Source: Sycon ciliatum (Eukaryota; Porifera; Calcarea; Leucosolenida; Sycettidae). From it: 64,000 nucleotides of DNA. The notes beneath the pieces are model-generated. The model was not told the DNA's origin, ran no database searches, and was given only the letters and a program-made list of their open reading frames with translations. This document shows positions 34,443 through 43,933 of this stretch, piece by piece (position 1 is the stretch's first letter; each line of letters starts with the position of its first letter). The translations under genes were made by a program, and so were the position numbers. The stretch is taken from the NCBI RefSeq assembly GCF_964019385.1, contig NC_088649.1:19801052-19865051 (forward strand). Direction: 5' to 3'.

Positions 34443-35340
34443 TATACACACAACAACAAGGTTGTAAGTTTCATAACACTAAAAGCTTTTCACCCATTTT
34501 CATCAGTAGGTACATGGGAATGAGCAAGAACGAAAACGAAGCCAGAATTTATACTGGGGGTAGAGAATCAGCAAGAATATTCTTACGCGCCTCAAGTTCA
34601 CACCACACTACCATAAGAATGTATGGAGCAGTGGAAAAATGCGGGAAACAACACATGAAGGGAATGCAGTACCAGAACAAACACGTGATAAAGTTGTCAG
34701 TCCGGTTGCAGCTTGAACAGCCGCAGCACCTTGATGTGCTTCTTTTGTCGACACAGCTCTGGCCTCAAACTGCGAATGTACAGCGCCTCCAGTGTGAATC
34801 TGTGCGCGCTGTTCCGGGCTGGTGTGATCACACTGAAGCTGCTGTTGCGTTCCTGCGGGATGCACTCAGGTTGCGCCTGCAAATGCTTTGTGATGGCGCT
34901 ATCACTTGTCGCCACACGTTTGTCAGGCGGCTTCTTGTACAGCTTGTCTGGGATATGCTGCTTGATCCTTTCCGAGAATCGCTGACATACTGGAGGCGCT
35001 GTACATTCGCAGTTTGAGGCCAGAGCTGTGTCGACAAAAGAAGCACATCAAGGTGCTGCGGCTGTTCAAGCTGCAACCGGACTGACAACTTTATCACGTG
35101 TTTGTTCTGGTACTGCATTCCCTTCATGTGTTGTTTCCCGCATTTTTCCACTGCTCCATACATTCTTATGGTAGTGTGGTGTGAACTTGAGGCGCGTAAG
35201 AATATTCTTGCTGATTCTCTACCCCCAGTATAAATTCTGGCTTCGTTTTCGTTCTTGCTCATTCCCATGTACCTACTGATGAAAATGGGTGAAAAGCTTT
35301 TAGTGTTATGAAACTTACAACCTTGTTGTTGTGTGTATAT
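34443..35340. repeat. Palindrome of two Penelope-like 3' ends
   Basis: 34444-34800 (minus-oriented) and 34992-35340 (plus-oriented) are nearly exact reverse complements and each holds the end of the GIY-YIG gene plus terminal repeat; 34800-34990 adds more of the minus-oriented gene. This head-to-head fusion of truncated copies is a pattern known for Penelope-like insertions. Confidence 0.8.
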
Positions 35341-35460
35341 AAATTTTGTTCGCCTACCTCTCTATTTATATATATATATAAATAGAGAGGTAGGTACGTT
35401 CGGGCCTGATTGGAAATTTTTATTTTCATTGCTATCAGGTTCGGCCTCATTTTCTCTGTG

Positions 35461-35506
35461 CTGCGCTGATGAGTTCAAAAAGAACGAAACAGCATGCTGT
35501 CCGCAG
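35461..35506 (+). ncRNA. Hammerhead ribozyme, plus-strand array
   Basis: Stem I CUGCG/CGCAG, CUGAUGA, stem II GUUC-AAAAA-GAAC, GAAA, stem III CAGC-AU-GCUG, GUC triplet; cut predicted after 35501. Preceded by a partial monomer from 35395. The stem II loop (AAAAA) differs from the minus-strand array (ACAAA). Confidence 0.9.
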
Positions 35507-35729
35507 ATTGAGTATTTCGCTCCTGCTCTTGTAGCAGTTGAGCACTCTTGCGTGGGGTAGTGCCTTTGCTGTTTGCGTTATGCAGAGCTCACTGACTTGT
35601 CAGTTTGAGCACTCTGGCAAGGTACGTTCGGGCCTGATTGGAAATTTTTATTTTCATTGCTATCAGGTTCGGCCTCATTTTCTCTGTGCTGCGCTGATGA
35701 GTTCAAAAAGAACGAAACAGCATGCTGTC
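35502..35729 (+). mobile_element. Retrozyme-like monomer, 228 nt
   Basis: One full unit between cleavage sites, starting cgcagattgagtat. The 66 bases before each ribozyme (gtacgttcgggcctgattgg...) are identical, showing direct repetition. No coding capacity. The array ends with ribozyme + attgagta and then 60 bp of (AT)n, the same 3' junction as in the minus-strand array. Confidence 0.82.
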
Positions 35730-35734
35730 CGCAG
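35689..35734 (+). ncRNA. Hammerhead ribozyme, downstream copy
   Basis: Same sequence as 35461-35506; cut predicted after 35729. Forms the 3' border of the array. Confidence 0.9.
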
Positions 35735-35738
35735 ATTG

Positions 35739-35739
35739 A

Positions 35740-35807
<68 letters not shown>
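35739..35807. repeat. (AT)n microsatellite
   Basis: About 33 pure AT units between the retrozyme array and a Penelope-like fragment. Similar tracts at 36058, 36625, 36790, 40839 and 41566 lie at junctions of other fragments, so AT repeats seem to be preferred integration sites or are made during integration. Confidence 0.95.
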
Positions 35808-35810
<3 letters not shown>

Positions 35811-36055
35811 ATAGCGCCATCACAAAGCATTTGCAGGCGCAGCCTGAATGCATCCCACAGGAACGCAACAGCAGCTTCAGTGTGATCACACCAGCCCGAA
35901 ACAGCGCGCACCGATTCACACTGGAGGCGCTGTACATTCGCAGTTTGAGGCCAGAACTGTGTCGACAAAAGAAGCACATCAAGGTGCTACGGCTGTTCAA
36001 GCTGCAACCGGACTGACAACTTTATCACGTGTTTGTTCTGGTACTGCATTCCCCT
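35808..36055 (+). pseudogene. Penelope-like GIY-YIG C-terminal fragment
   Basis: Plus strand, in frame from SAITKHLQAQPEC to RLFKLQPD and stop at 36016, then about 40 bases of 3' UTR cut off by (AT)n. Equivalent to the last 70 residues of the protein at 37093-39609. Confidence 0.8.
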
Positions 36056-36621
36056 CATATATATATATATATATAGAAGAATAGAAGTATTTCTTGCGTC
36101 GGCAAAAAAGTGCTCAATGTCCTAAGACAGAGCGGGGAGCGCCTACAAAAGAACCTCGAAGCGGTGCAACCTATGCCTATCGGAGAAGATCGCCATAATG
36201 AAGAGTGACAAGGCATCGCTCCTCAACACCAGATGCAGCCTGGTCACAAAATGTCGCCACAGCACCAAGTACCTCCTATCGGAGGTGACCTGAACTGTAG
36301 ACTGCGCTTGCTATCTGTTACACATATACAGAACTCCTGCTATCTAATGTGCATGCATCCTACTTCACTTTATGCACACCACCCGGCCTGCGCGATTGCT
36401 CACACTACCACACTTGCCACATTTATCTTCACCTGTGATTCCCACCTAGACTGGCTAGCGTGCTTTTCTCCACCTGTGATTCCCACCTAGGGTGCTTCTT
36501 TTCGTCTTTTCTGGTATGTAAAGGGATACTGATGTGAGAGAAGAGTAAGTTGCCTGAAGAGTGCTTTTGCACGAAACTCAGAGTAGCAACACTGAGAAAC
36601 TTGGAGATCCTTTGTGTCTGA

Positions 36622-36654
<33 letters not shown>

Positions 36655-36656
<2 letters not shown>

Positions 36657-36790
36657 CTGGTTTGAGGGAAAGAGACAAACGGGAAAAGTCTGAAGAAAAA
36701 ATTGACTGCCACCACCAGGACTCGAACCAGGGACCCTCGCTTGTAGCCAGCGATGCTCTAACCACTGAGCTATGGTGTAGTCGTCATCCC
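36655..36790 (-). mobile_element. tRNA-derived SINE
   Basis: Minus strand: an A box TAGCTCAGTGGTTAGAG and a B box GGTTCGAGTCC with a foldable tRNA body (stem TCGCT/AGCGA, loop GGCTACA without U33), then a 55-base tail region and (AT)n. The odd anticodon loop and mismatched acceptor ends argue for a SINE or tRNA pseudogene, not a working tRNA. 36527-36625 is an inverted copy of 41650-41745. Confidence 0.7.
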
Positions 36791-36874
36791 ATATATATAT
36801 ATATATATTTAAATAGAGACGTAGGCGAACAAAATTTGTATACACACAACAACAAGGTTGTCAGTTTCATAACA

Positions 36875-36905
36875 CTAAAAGCTTTTCACCCATTTTCATC
36901 AGTAG
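36875..36905 (-). ncRNA. Minimal hammerhead-like motif in terminal repeat
   Basis: Minus strand: CUA-CUGAUGA-AAAUGGGU-GAAA-AGCUU-U/UAG. Stem I pairs CUA with UAG directly at C3 and after position 17; stem III is AAG/CUU without loop; stem II is almost absent (one A-U pair). Same motif at 34114-34144 (-), 34479-34509 (-), 35273-35303 (+), 39614-39644 (-) and 40775-40805 (+). Known: Penelope-like elements often carry minimal hammerheads in their terminal repeats. Weak stem II lowers confidence. Confidence 0.45.
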
Positions 36906-37092
36906 ATACATGGGAATGAGCAAGAACGAAAACGAAGCCAGAATTTATACTGGGGGTAGAGAATCAGCAAGAATATTCTTACGCGCCTCAAGTTCACACT
37001 ACACTACCATAAGAATGTATGGAGCAGTGGAAAAATGCGGGAAACAACACATGAGGGGAATGCAGTACCAGAACAAACACGTGATAAAGTTG

Positions 37093-39609
37093 TCAGTCCG
37101 GTTGCAGCTTGAACAGCCGCAGCACCTTGATGTGCTTCTTTTGTCGACACAGCTCTGGCCTCAAACTACGAATGTACAGCGCCTCCAGTGTGAATCTGTG
37201 CGCGCTGTTCCGGGCTGGTGTGATGACACTGAAGCTGCTGTTGCGTTCTTGCGGGATGCATTCAGGTTGCGCCTGCAAATGCTTTGTGATGGCGCTATCA
37301 CTTGTTGCCACACGTTTGTCAGGCGGCTTCTTGTACAGCTTGTCTGGGATATGCTGCTTGATCCTTTCCGAGAATCGCTGACATGTCTCACCAACGTACG
37401 TTCGCTCACAGCGACACGCATACTTATAAATAAAATTACTATTTTCAAGAGTTGGTGAAACATCCTTCGCGATAGACCTGAATGCGGGCCTGGTTGTATA
37501 AATTACAATGGGGGATACTGTAGGATAGCAGTTCAAAATTGCAGCTTTAATCTTTTTGCGGAAGGCAATGCAATTTGGCCCTTTCCACGGCAATTTTGTG
37601 ATAATACGCGTTGCAGGTTCAAGTTGTGCAGAAGCTGTATCTGGGCTAGGTTCAAGAACGCTTGTCATGACTCGCTTGAGTACTTTGAGTGGGTAACCGT
37701 TAGAACACAGAATATCCTCTAGCTTAGCAATTTCAGCTGATAATAGTGATGGTGAGCAGATGGTTTTAGCTCTGAAAGTTAATGATCTGATCAAATTGAT
37801 TTTGTTTCTAGTGTCACAAAACGAGTCCCAGCGGGTGTAAAGACCTGTGAACGTCGGCTTTCTATATACTGTGGTGAGCAATTCTGTGGAAGAATGCTTA
37901 ATCAATACATCAAGAAACGGCAATTCTCCATTATTCTCCTCCTCCATTGTAAACTGGAGAGCTGGGTGAAGATTATTTAAACGCTCAGAGAATTCCAATG
38001 CCAGTTTCCGGTTGTGAAATGCTGCGAATGTGTCATCCACATAACGCCTATAGAATTGGGGCCAATGACTGTCTGGAATTGTGTTCTCAAAATGTCCAAC
38101 AAAGATATTGGCTAGCACGGGGCCCAAGGGTGAACCCATGGCTACTCCGTCCCTCTGTGCGTACATATTGCCGTTGAAACTGAACTGCACGTCTGATGTG
38201 GCTTTGAAAAGCAGCTTCTTGAAAAGATCTTGGGGTATTTGCGGGGCTGATATTTCATCATCATGGTATAGCGACTGTATGCAGATATCTATTGTTTCCT
38301 TGAGAGGCACGTTTGTAAAGAGGCTGACTACATCGAAAGAGCACAGGAACAGCGATCCAGAGTTCTCTGCCTGCTGCTGGCCAAATTCCCGTACATCATC
38401 CACGAACTCGAATGTATCCTTAGTTGCGTGGGCGGAATATTTGTTCAGGACTGGTTTTAGTAATTCAGCTAACCACTTGGCCATTTCGTGTTGGGGAGCA
38501 TTGATCATGGACAGGATTGGTCGAAGTGGCACGTCTTTCTTATGTATTTTCGGTACGCCATAGAACACAGGTCGGCACGAGCCAACGGGTCGGATCCTGT
38601 CGTAATCTATATTGAGTATTTTTCCAGCCTTTTTGTATCGCAATAGGTATGCCTGCAAGGCGCGTTCATCCAGGTAAGTGCGGTCATGCGTTTCCGTCGG
38701 TCCCAGGAGTTGAAACTTCGATGCATCAGCCAGAATAGCATTCATCTTGTCATTGTAATCACTTCGCTGCATTATCACCACTCCATTCCCTTTGTCCGGC
38801 CTGCTGATTATTATATCTTTGTCATTCTTTATTTTCCTGATGGCTGCCATATGCTTGTCGTTGAGGGGATAATCGGTTTTATCTGCTTTACTGTTACTAA
38901 ACTCTTCGGCAAGATTCGCCAACGCTGCTTGACACGTATCCCTCTTGGCATCACTCACTGGTACGCAGCGCTCCAATTGATCATTTGTTAGTTCGAATTC
39001 TGCCTGCACAATCTCCTTGTCCATTCTGGAACTAGGGGGGACTCCAAACTTCAAGCCCCTGCACAGTACGTCTTTTTCAATATTAGTTAGCATAACTCCG
39101 GCCAAGTTGAGTAGGTGGGAGTGTTTTAATTCGCTTGAGCCCTTCTCATAGCGCACCTCCCTCCTGAGTGCATCGTCAAACTTACTTTTGATCCGGCATT
39201 GTAATCTTGAGGAGGTCTGGTTGATGAGCTTCGCGAACCTGAAGCGGTCCAGCACGCTAAGGCTCCGATTGACTTCGTGAAGAACACGGCGGTACTCGAG
39301 GAGAAAGTGTTCCAAGTCAGCGGCGGTCCTCTCCAGTTCGTCCTTGATAAAGGCGCGTTCGATTCTCCATGGCTTCTTGGCCTTAACTCTCTGCACCCGC
39401 TTCTTGATAGAGCGGGGCGCAACGCCGCACGTAAGGCAGTTCCGTAAAAAATCTGCATTCTCACGACCACGGATGATCCGGCCTTTGCACTTTAACACAT
39501 AATTCAGGTCCTGAATTAGTCGGTGGTCCAGTCGCCGTTTTAAATATTTAAATAGAGACGTAGGCGAACAAAATTTGTATACACACAACAACAAGGTTGT
39601 CAGTTTCAT
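37093..39609 (-). CDS. Penelope-like RT + GIY-YIG endonuclease
   Basis: 838 residues without a stop. The first 25 residues derive from the upstream terminal repeat, so the true start could be internal. Residues 25-280 form the N-terminal region (RRLDHRLI...). The RT palm shows SRPDKGNGVVIM near 270, SFDVVSLFTNVPL near 425 (catalytic D), AMGSPLGPVLANIFV near 493 and RYVDDTF near 521. The C-terminal GIY-YIG nuclease begins near 725 (NFIYKYACRCERTYVGET) with R-x-x-x-H downstream. Such proteins nick DNA and prime reverse transcription. Intact frame and near-identical neighbours suggest recent activity. Confidence 0.93.
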   Translation of the reverse strand: MKLTTLLLCVYKFCSPTSLFKYLKRRLDHRLIQDLNYVLKCKGRIIRGRENADFLRNCLTCGVAPRSIKKRVQRVKAKKPWRIERAFIKDELERTAADLEHFLLEYRRVLHEVNRSLSVLDRFRFAKLINQTSSRLQCRIKSKFDDALRREVRYEKGSSELKHSHLLNLAGVMLTNIEKDVLCRGLKFGVPPSSRMDKEIVQAEFELTNDQLERCVPVSDAKRDTCQAALANLAEEFSNSKADKTDYPLNDKHMAAIRKIKNDKDIIISRPDKGNGVVIMQRSDYNDKMNAILADASKFQLLGPTETHDRTYLDERALQAYLLRYKKAGKILNIDYDRIRPVGSCRPVFYGVPKIHKKDVPLRPILSMINAPQHEMAKWLAELLKPVLNKYSAHATKDTFEFVDDVREFGQQQAENSGSLFLCSFDVVSLFTNVPLKETIDICIQSLYHDDEISAPQIPQDLFKKLLFKATSDVQFSFNGNMYAQRDGVAMGSPLGPVLANIFVGHFENTIPDSHWPQFYRRYVDDTFAAFHNRKLALEFSERLNNLHPALQFTMEEENNGELPFLDVLIKHSSTELLTTVYRKPTFTGLYTRWDSFCDTRNKINLIRSLTFRAKTICSPSLLSAEIAKLEDILCSNGYPLKVLKRVMTSVLEPSPDTASAQLEPATRIITKLPWKGPNCIAFRKKIKAAILNCYPTVSPIVIYTTRPAFRSIAKDVSPTLENSNFIYKYACRCERTYVGETCQRFSERIKQHIPDKLYKKPPDKRVATSDSAITKHLQAQPECIPQERNSSFSVITPARNSAHRFTLEALYIRSLRPELCRQKKHIKVLRLFKLQPD

Positions 39610-39854
39610 AACACTAAAAGCTTTTCACCCATTTTCATCAGTAGATACATGGGAATGAGCAAGAACGAAAACGAAGCCAGAATTTATACTGGGGGTAGAG
39701 AATCAGCAAGAATATTCTTACGCGCCTCAAGTTCACACTACACTACCATAAGAATGTATGGAGCAGTGGAAAAATGCGGGAAACAACACATGAGGGGAAT
39801 GCAGTACCAGAACAAACACGTGATAAAGTTGTCAGTCCGGTTGCAGCTTGAACA

Positions 39855-40831
39855 CTCGTTTTGTGACACTAGAAACAAAATCAATTTGATCAGATCATTA
39901 ACTTTCAGAGCTAAAACCATCTGCTCACCATCACTATTATCAGCTGAAATTGCTAAGCTAGAGGATATTCTGTGTTCTAACGGTTACCCACTCAAAGTAC
40001 TCAAGCGAGTCATGACAAGCGTTCTTGAACCTAGCCCAGATACAGCTTCTGCACAACTTGAACCTGCAACGCGTATTATCACAAAATTGCCGTGGAAAGG
40101 GCCAAATTGCATTGCCTTCCGCAAAAAGATTAAAGCTGCAATTTTGAACTGCTATCCTACAGTATCCCCCATTGTAATTTATACAACCAGGCCCGCATTC
40201 AGGTCTATCGCGAAGGATGTTTCACCAACTCTTGAAAATAGTAATTTTATTTATAAGTATGCGTGTCGCTGTGAGCGAACGTACGTTGGTGAGACATGTC
40301 AGCGATTCTCGGAAAGGATCAAGCAGCATATCCCAGACAAGCTGTACAAGAAGCCGCCTGACAAACGTGTGGCAACAAGTGATAGCGCCATCACAAAGCA
40401 TTTGCAGGCGCAACCTGAATGCATCCCGCAAGAACGCAACAGCAGCTTCAGTGTCATCACACCAGCCCGGAACAGCGCGCACAGATTCACACTGGAGGCG
40501 CTGTACATTCGTAGTTTGAGGCCAGAGCTGTGTCGACAAAAGAAGCACATCAAGGTGCTGCGGCTGTTCAAGCTGCAACCGGACTGACAACTTTATCACG
40601 TGTTTGTTCTGGTACTGCATTCCCCTCATGTGTTGTTTCCCGCATTTTTCCACTGCTCCATACATTCTTATGGTAGTGTAGTGTGAACTTGAGGCGCGTA
40701 AGAATATTCTTGCTGATTCTCTACCCCCAGTATAAATTCTGGCTTCGTTTTCGTTCTTGCTCATTCCCATGTATCTACTGATGAAAATGGGTGAAAAGCT
40801 TTTAGTGTTATGAAACTGACAACCTTGTTGT

Positions 40832-40836
<5 letters not shown>
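39855..40836 (+). pseudogene. Inverted, 5'-truncated Penelope-like copy
   Basis: Plus strand from FCDTRNKINLIRSL (about residue 600 of the intact protein) through GIY-YIG to the stop at 40587, then the 3' terminal repeat to 40836. The coding part is nearly identical to the opposite-strand copy, so both came from one event or were homogenised. Its upstream junction fuses with the upstream terminal repeat of the element at 36808-39854. Confidence 0.88.
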
Positions 40837-40861
<25 letters not shown>

Positions 40862-40873
<12 letters not shown>

Positions 40874-41545
40874 ACAACAAGGTTGTCAGTTTCATAATAC
40901 CAAAAGCTTTTCACCCATTTTCATCAGTGGTTGAAAATAGTAATTTTATTTATAAGTATGCGTGTCGCTGTGAGCGGACGTACGTTGGTGAGACATGTCA
41001 GCGATTCTCGGAAAGGATCAAGCAGCATATCCCAGACAAGCTGTACAAGAAGCCGCCTGACAAACGTGTGGCAACAAGTGATAGCGCCATCACAAAGCAT
41101 TTGCAGGCGCAGCCTGAATGCATCCCACAGGAACGCAACAGCAGCTTCAGTGTGATCACACCAGCCCGAAACAGCGCGCACCGATTCACACTGGAGGCGC
41201 TGTACATTCGCAGTTTGAGGCCAGAACTGTGTCGACAAAAGAAGCACATCAAGGTGCTACGGCTGTTCAAGCTGCAACCGGACTGACAACTTTATCACGT
41301 GTTTGTTCTGGTACTGCATTCCCCTCATGTGTTGTTTCCCGCATTTTTCCACTGCTCCATACATTCTTATGGTAGTGTAGTGTGAACTTGAGGCGCGTAA
41401 GAATATTCTTGCTGATTCTCTACCCCCAGTATAAATTCTGGCTTCGTTTTCGTTCTTGCTCATTCCCATGTAACCACTGATGAAAATGGGTGAAAAGCTT
41501 TTGGTATTATGAAACTGACAACCTTGTTGTTGTGTGTATATAAAT
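40862..41545 (+). pseudogene. Second truncated Penelope-like copy with inverted start
   Basis: 40862-40929 is an inverted piece of the terminal repeat; at 40931 it joins the gene at NSNFIYKYACRC, running to a stop at 41286 and the 3' repeat to 41545. It differs from the other copies at many sites (for example CRCERTY with gcggac, PARNSAHRF with cgaaac), so it belongs to a second subfamily also seen at 35808. Confidence 0.85.
41474..41504 (+). ncRNA. Hammerhead-like motif, compensatory variant
   Basis: Reads CCA-CUGAUGA-AAAUGGGU-GAAA-AGCUU-U/UGG. Relative to the other copies, the stem I pair U-A has become C-G (CUA/UAG to CCA/UGG), and an adjacent A-U pair extends it. The inverted piece at 40898-40928 has the same variant. 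A two-sided change that keeps pairing supports a real stem. Confidence 0.5.
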
Positions 41546-41561
41546 TTTGTTCGCCTACCTC

Positions 41562-41608
<47 letters not shown>

Positions 41609-41879
41609 CAATAGAAGTATTTCTTGCGTCGGCAAAAAGTGCTCAATGTCCTAAGACAGAGCGGGGTTATACACTCAGACACAAAGGATCTCCAAGTTTC
41701 TCAGTGTTGCTACTCTGAGTTTCGTGCAAAAGCACTCTTCAGGCAACAAAATATATATATCAGGAAGGAGATATAATAATATCAATAATAAAGCCATTGC
41801 CGAGCCACCGTGCTCACAGCAGAGACTTCTGTGTGTGTTATTGTTGTGAAGTGGACCACAAAGACCTACTAGTAACAGT

Positions 41880-42130
41880 AAGGGGATTTCTCCAGCCATG
41901 CTGCGACACACTGTTTATTGGGAACTCGTGGCCTGGCACGAGAGAAACACTAATGCAGTGAATGGGATTTTGGTCTTTGACCAATTTGTGGTGGGTCTGA
42001 TCTACTTATCTCCCACCGCTTAGGAGCTGCATCTGCGCCTTGATGGTAGAGGGTGGTGGCGTTCCTACGGATGCGGGAAACTCGGCTTTCAGCCGAGTCT
42101 GAAGCGAACCGTAATTTTGTTGTGTTTTTT
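41880..42130 (+). mobile_element. SINE-like repeat fragment
   Basis: Shares gcatctgcgccttga, ggtggtggcgttcctacgga and aactcggc-t-agccgagtct blocks with 59095-59240, and cagccatgct / ttgggaactcgtggcc blocks with 19830-19870. Non-coding. Confidence 0.6.
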
Positions 42131-42215
42131 TTTGCTTCAGAAAAGGAAATTGTTGTCATCCCATTGACGCAGTGCCTTCGTTCTCTTCTTTCCCGTGCGC
42201 TTGTCTCCGTTTTAG

Positions 42216-42308
42216 TGTTATGTAATAACGGATTCATGGACACATCAGTACCCAGTGCGCCTGTATGCAGGTGTCTACCAGGCTGGGTTGGCAAGCGATG
42301 TGAAAAAC
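42216..42308 (+). CDS. Short EGF-like exon
   Basis: 93 bases (31 codons), phase 1-1, acceptor cttgtctccgttttag, donor GTGAGT. The peptide LCNNGFMDTS...VCRCLPGWVGKRCEK contains the second half of an EGF module (C-N-N-G, C-x-C, P-G-W-x-G-x-x-C). The first two cysteines must come from another exon or are missing. It lacks the calcium-binding D-x-D-E signature, unlike the array at 22-29 kb. Confidence 0.65.
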
Positions 42309-42399
42309 GTGAGTTTGGGAAATTCTGAGATGGTGTCCTGTTTTGGTTCTGCTTGGTTTGGCTTCTTTTTCCAACAATCATTCAGAAGTAGATACTCAG

Positions 42400-42580
42400 C
42401 TCAGCTCACAGACTAGTCAGTTTGAGCCCTGTGGCAAGATGCTTTCAGGCATAGTTTAAATCTGGCTTTTGGTAATTATATTTTTCATTGCTCTCCGGTT
42501 CGGCCTCATTTTAGCTGTGCTCCGCTCATGAGTCCACAAAGAACGGATCAGTTCTGCCTCCAGGTTGAGCGGATGCTTAT
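42400..42580 (+). mobile_element. Degenerate retrozyme remnant
   Basis: Matches the retrozyme unit over tcacagactagtcagtttgagc, the ttcattgct-tc-ggttcggcctcattt block and the ribozyme region, where CUGAUGA has become CUCAUGA and GAAA has become GGAU. The ribozyme core is therefore broken. It shares ttaaatctggct with the copy at 49660. Confidence 0.7.
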
Positions 42581-42729
42581 CTAGGGAGTTTTGCGTGGTG
42601 AAAAGGGCGTAGCGGTGGGGTTTAAATTGGAGGGAGGGAAGAATCGAAGTCATTGGTGATGCCTTCACAATCTCACTGGCTGTACTGTGATGACATGTGA
42701 TGGCGTCACTCGTGACGGTGTCATAACAT

Positions 42730-43599
42730 GAGCCGCAATCAGCGAAAACGACCCTTAGAGGTTTCGTAATTTTTTCAAGAAAAATGTAGATTTGTGACGT
42801 TCAACGATTTATTGATCGCGCTGCGAACAGCGCGACAAGTTCTTCTTGATCTCCTTGCTTGAATTTATTTGAAGTTAGTTGAAGTGGTGTCGAGTGGCGA
42901 CTCGAGTGTTCCTTGATCTTGTTGCGATGGCTGCGGACGCCAGAGCTGTTCGCAGAGCACACGCGGCAGTCATTGTGTACAGCTAGCTCGAGCCTGGTGG
43001 GGAGTGGATGCTGAAGTAGCCGTTGAAGTTCAGAGTGAGGATGAGACGTTCTTTGGTTCCGACATCGACATCGATGTCGACAGCGAGGCGGAATCGCAGC
43101 CGTCATCTTCTGCTGCGTTGCGGCTCAAGGTGGTCGATGACTCGTCAGAGTCGGAAGATGAGGAGTCATCACCTGAGATAAATTCTGAGTCTGGGGCTAG
43201 TGACGGTAGCGACGTCGTGTCGTCAGCTGCGCAGGAAGAAATGGAAGACATTGCGGAACGACTCCACGCAGGATGCAGCTGCAAATAAGTCGATCATGTC
43301 TCCGCACTCTTCCGCTATTCTTTGTCATTCTAGCTGCTTACTTCGCTATTTCAAAGGTATTCAAGCTGCCTACCCACCTAAAAATGCTGAATATTTATTG
43401 TACACATAATTATATCGTACACATACATTGCACCAATTTGGAGTACATCTTGGATATTGGTGTATACACCCGTTTTGAATCGGAATATTGAACTTTTTCT
43501 TGGCTGAGGTCCTTCAGTAGATGTGTTTCAACAAATTTCTAACCAAAGAGGAATTTTGAAAAATTTGACCCTAAGGGCTGTTTTCGCTGGTTGAGGCCC
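42730..43599. mobile_element. TIR element with 4-bp ACAT duplication
   Basis: The ends align as GAGCCGCAATCAGCGAAAAC and (reverse complement of the right) GGGCCTCAACCAGCGAAAAC, continuing through CCCTTAG. ACAT flanks both sides (42726-42729, 43600-43603). The termini are related to those at 26870-28110. The 870-bp body holds a short acidic open frame. Confidence 0.75.
43004..43288 (+). CDS. Acidic hypothetical protein inside TIR element
   Basis: 94 codons, starting atggatgctgaagtag at 43004 (alternative GTG-type starts exist upstream). The product is Asp/Glu/Ser-rich (DIDIDVDSEAES, SSESEDEESS) and ends in HAGCSCK. Low-complexity acidic N-termini are common in DNA-transposon proteins, so this could be the first exon of a lost transposase. 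No domain is recognised. Confidence 0.35.
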   Translation: MDAEVAVEVQSEDETFFGSDIDIDVDSEAESQPSSSAALRLKVVDDSSESEDEESSPEINSESGASDGSDVVSSAAQEEMEDIAERLHAGCSCK

Positions 43600-43933
43600 A
43601 CATCATGATGTTGCATGCAGATGATGACTGTAATGATGCCGTTGGACACTGGGACGGTGTCTTTCGTGCTGTCATGACGTCACTGCAGTTCCTGCGTGAT
43701 AAAAAAGTGGTGAATATATACCTGCATGGTTCCGCTGTTTTCACTGTGATGTTATTGTTTTGAATATAATCAACAGAGCATGGTAAGTCCCACCCGCTCC
43801 CCGTGACACCTCCGCCGTTGGAAAAGCTGCCTGCGATGCACTGAGGGCCAATCATCGGTGTCCTTAGGGTACGTTGCAGAGAGCGCATTTCATGGAAACG
43901 AAAAGCTGTGTTTTTGTTTTCACTGACATATAG

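Larger units (their letters stand above)
36808..39854 (-). mobile_element. Near-complete Penelope-like element with terminal repeats
   Basis: An 838-codon frame lies between two direct terminal repeats: 36808-37092 downstream and 39543-39854 upstream. Each repeat ends in ctctatttaaat and includes the acaacaacaagg segment; the upstream copy also contains the last six codons of the gene, as expected for the pLTR layout from tandem or circular copying. At 39854 the sequence switches to an inverted truncated copy. Confidence 0.88.
33702..41817. mobile_element. Nest of Penelope-like and retrozyme elements with flanking duplication
   Basis: The block starts and ends with the same 63-68-bp sequence (atatatcaggaaggagatat...gccaccgtgctcaca) at 33702-33770 and 41755-41817; the left copy has a 5-bp insertion. 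In between lie (AT)n tracts, at least six Penelope-like fragments in both orientations, one almost complete copy, two retrozyme arrays, a tRNA-derived SINE and a repeated agaa-aatagaagtatttcttgcg unit (36074 and 41606). Confidence 0.75.

Noticed and set aside
34514..35017. 167-codon frame and many similar frames beginning MGMSKNENEARIYTGG
   Set aside because: These are antisense translations of the Penelope-like 3' terminal repeat, recurring wherever that repeat is present.
36700..36785. Functional tRNA gene on the minus strand
   Set aside because: The anticodon loop lacks U33, acceptor ends mismatch, and a SINE-like tail with (AT)n follows.
39649..40587. 312-codon frame as a distinct gene
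   Set aside because: It is a chance fusion of the antisense terminal repeat with the truncated GIY-YIG gene across the inverted junction.
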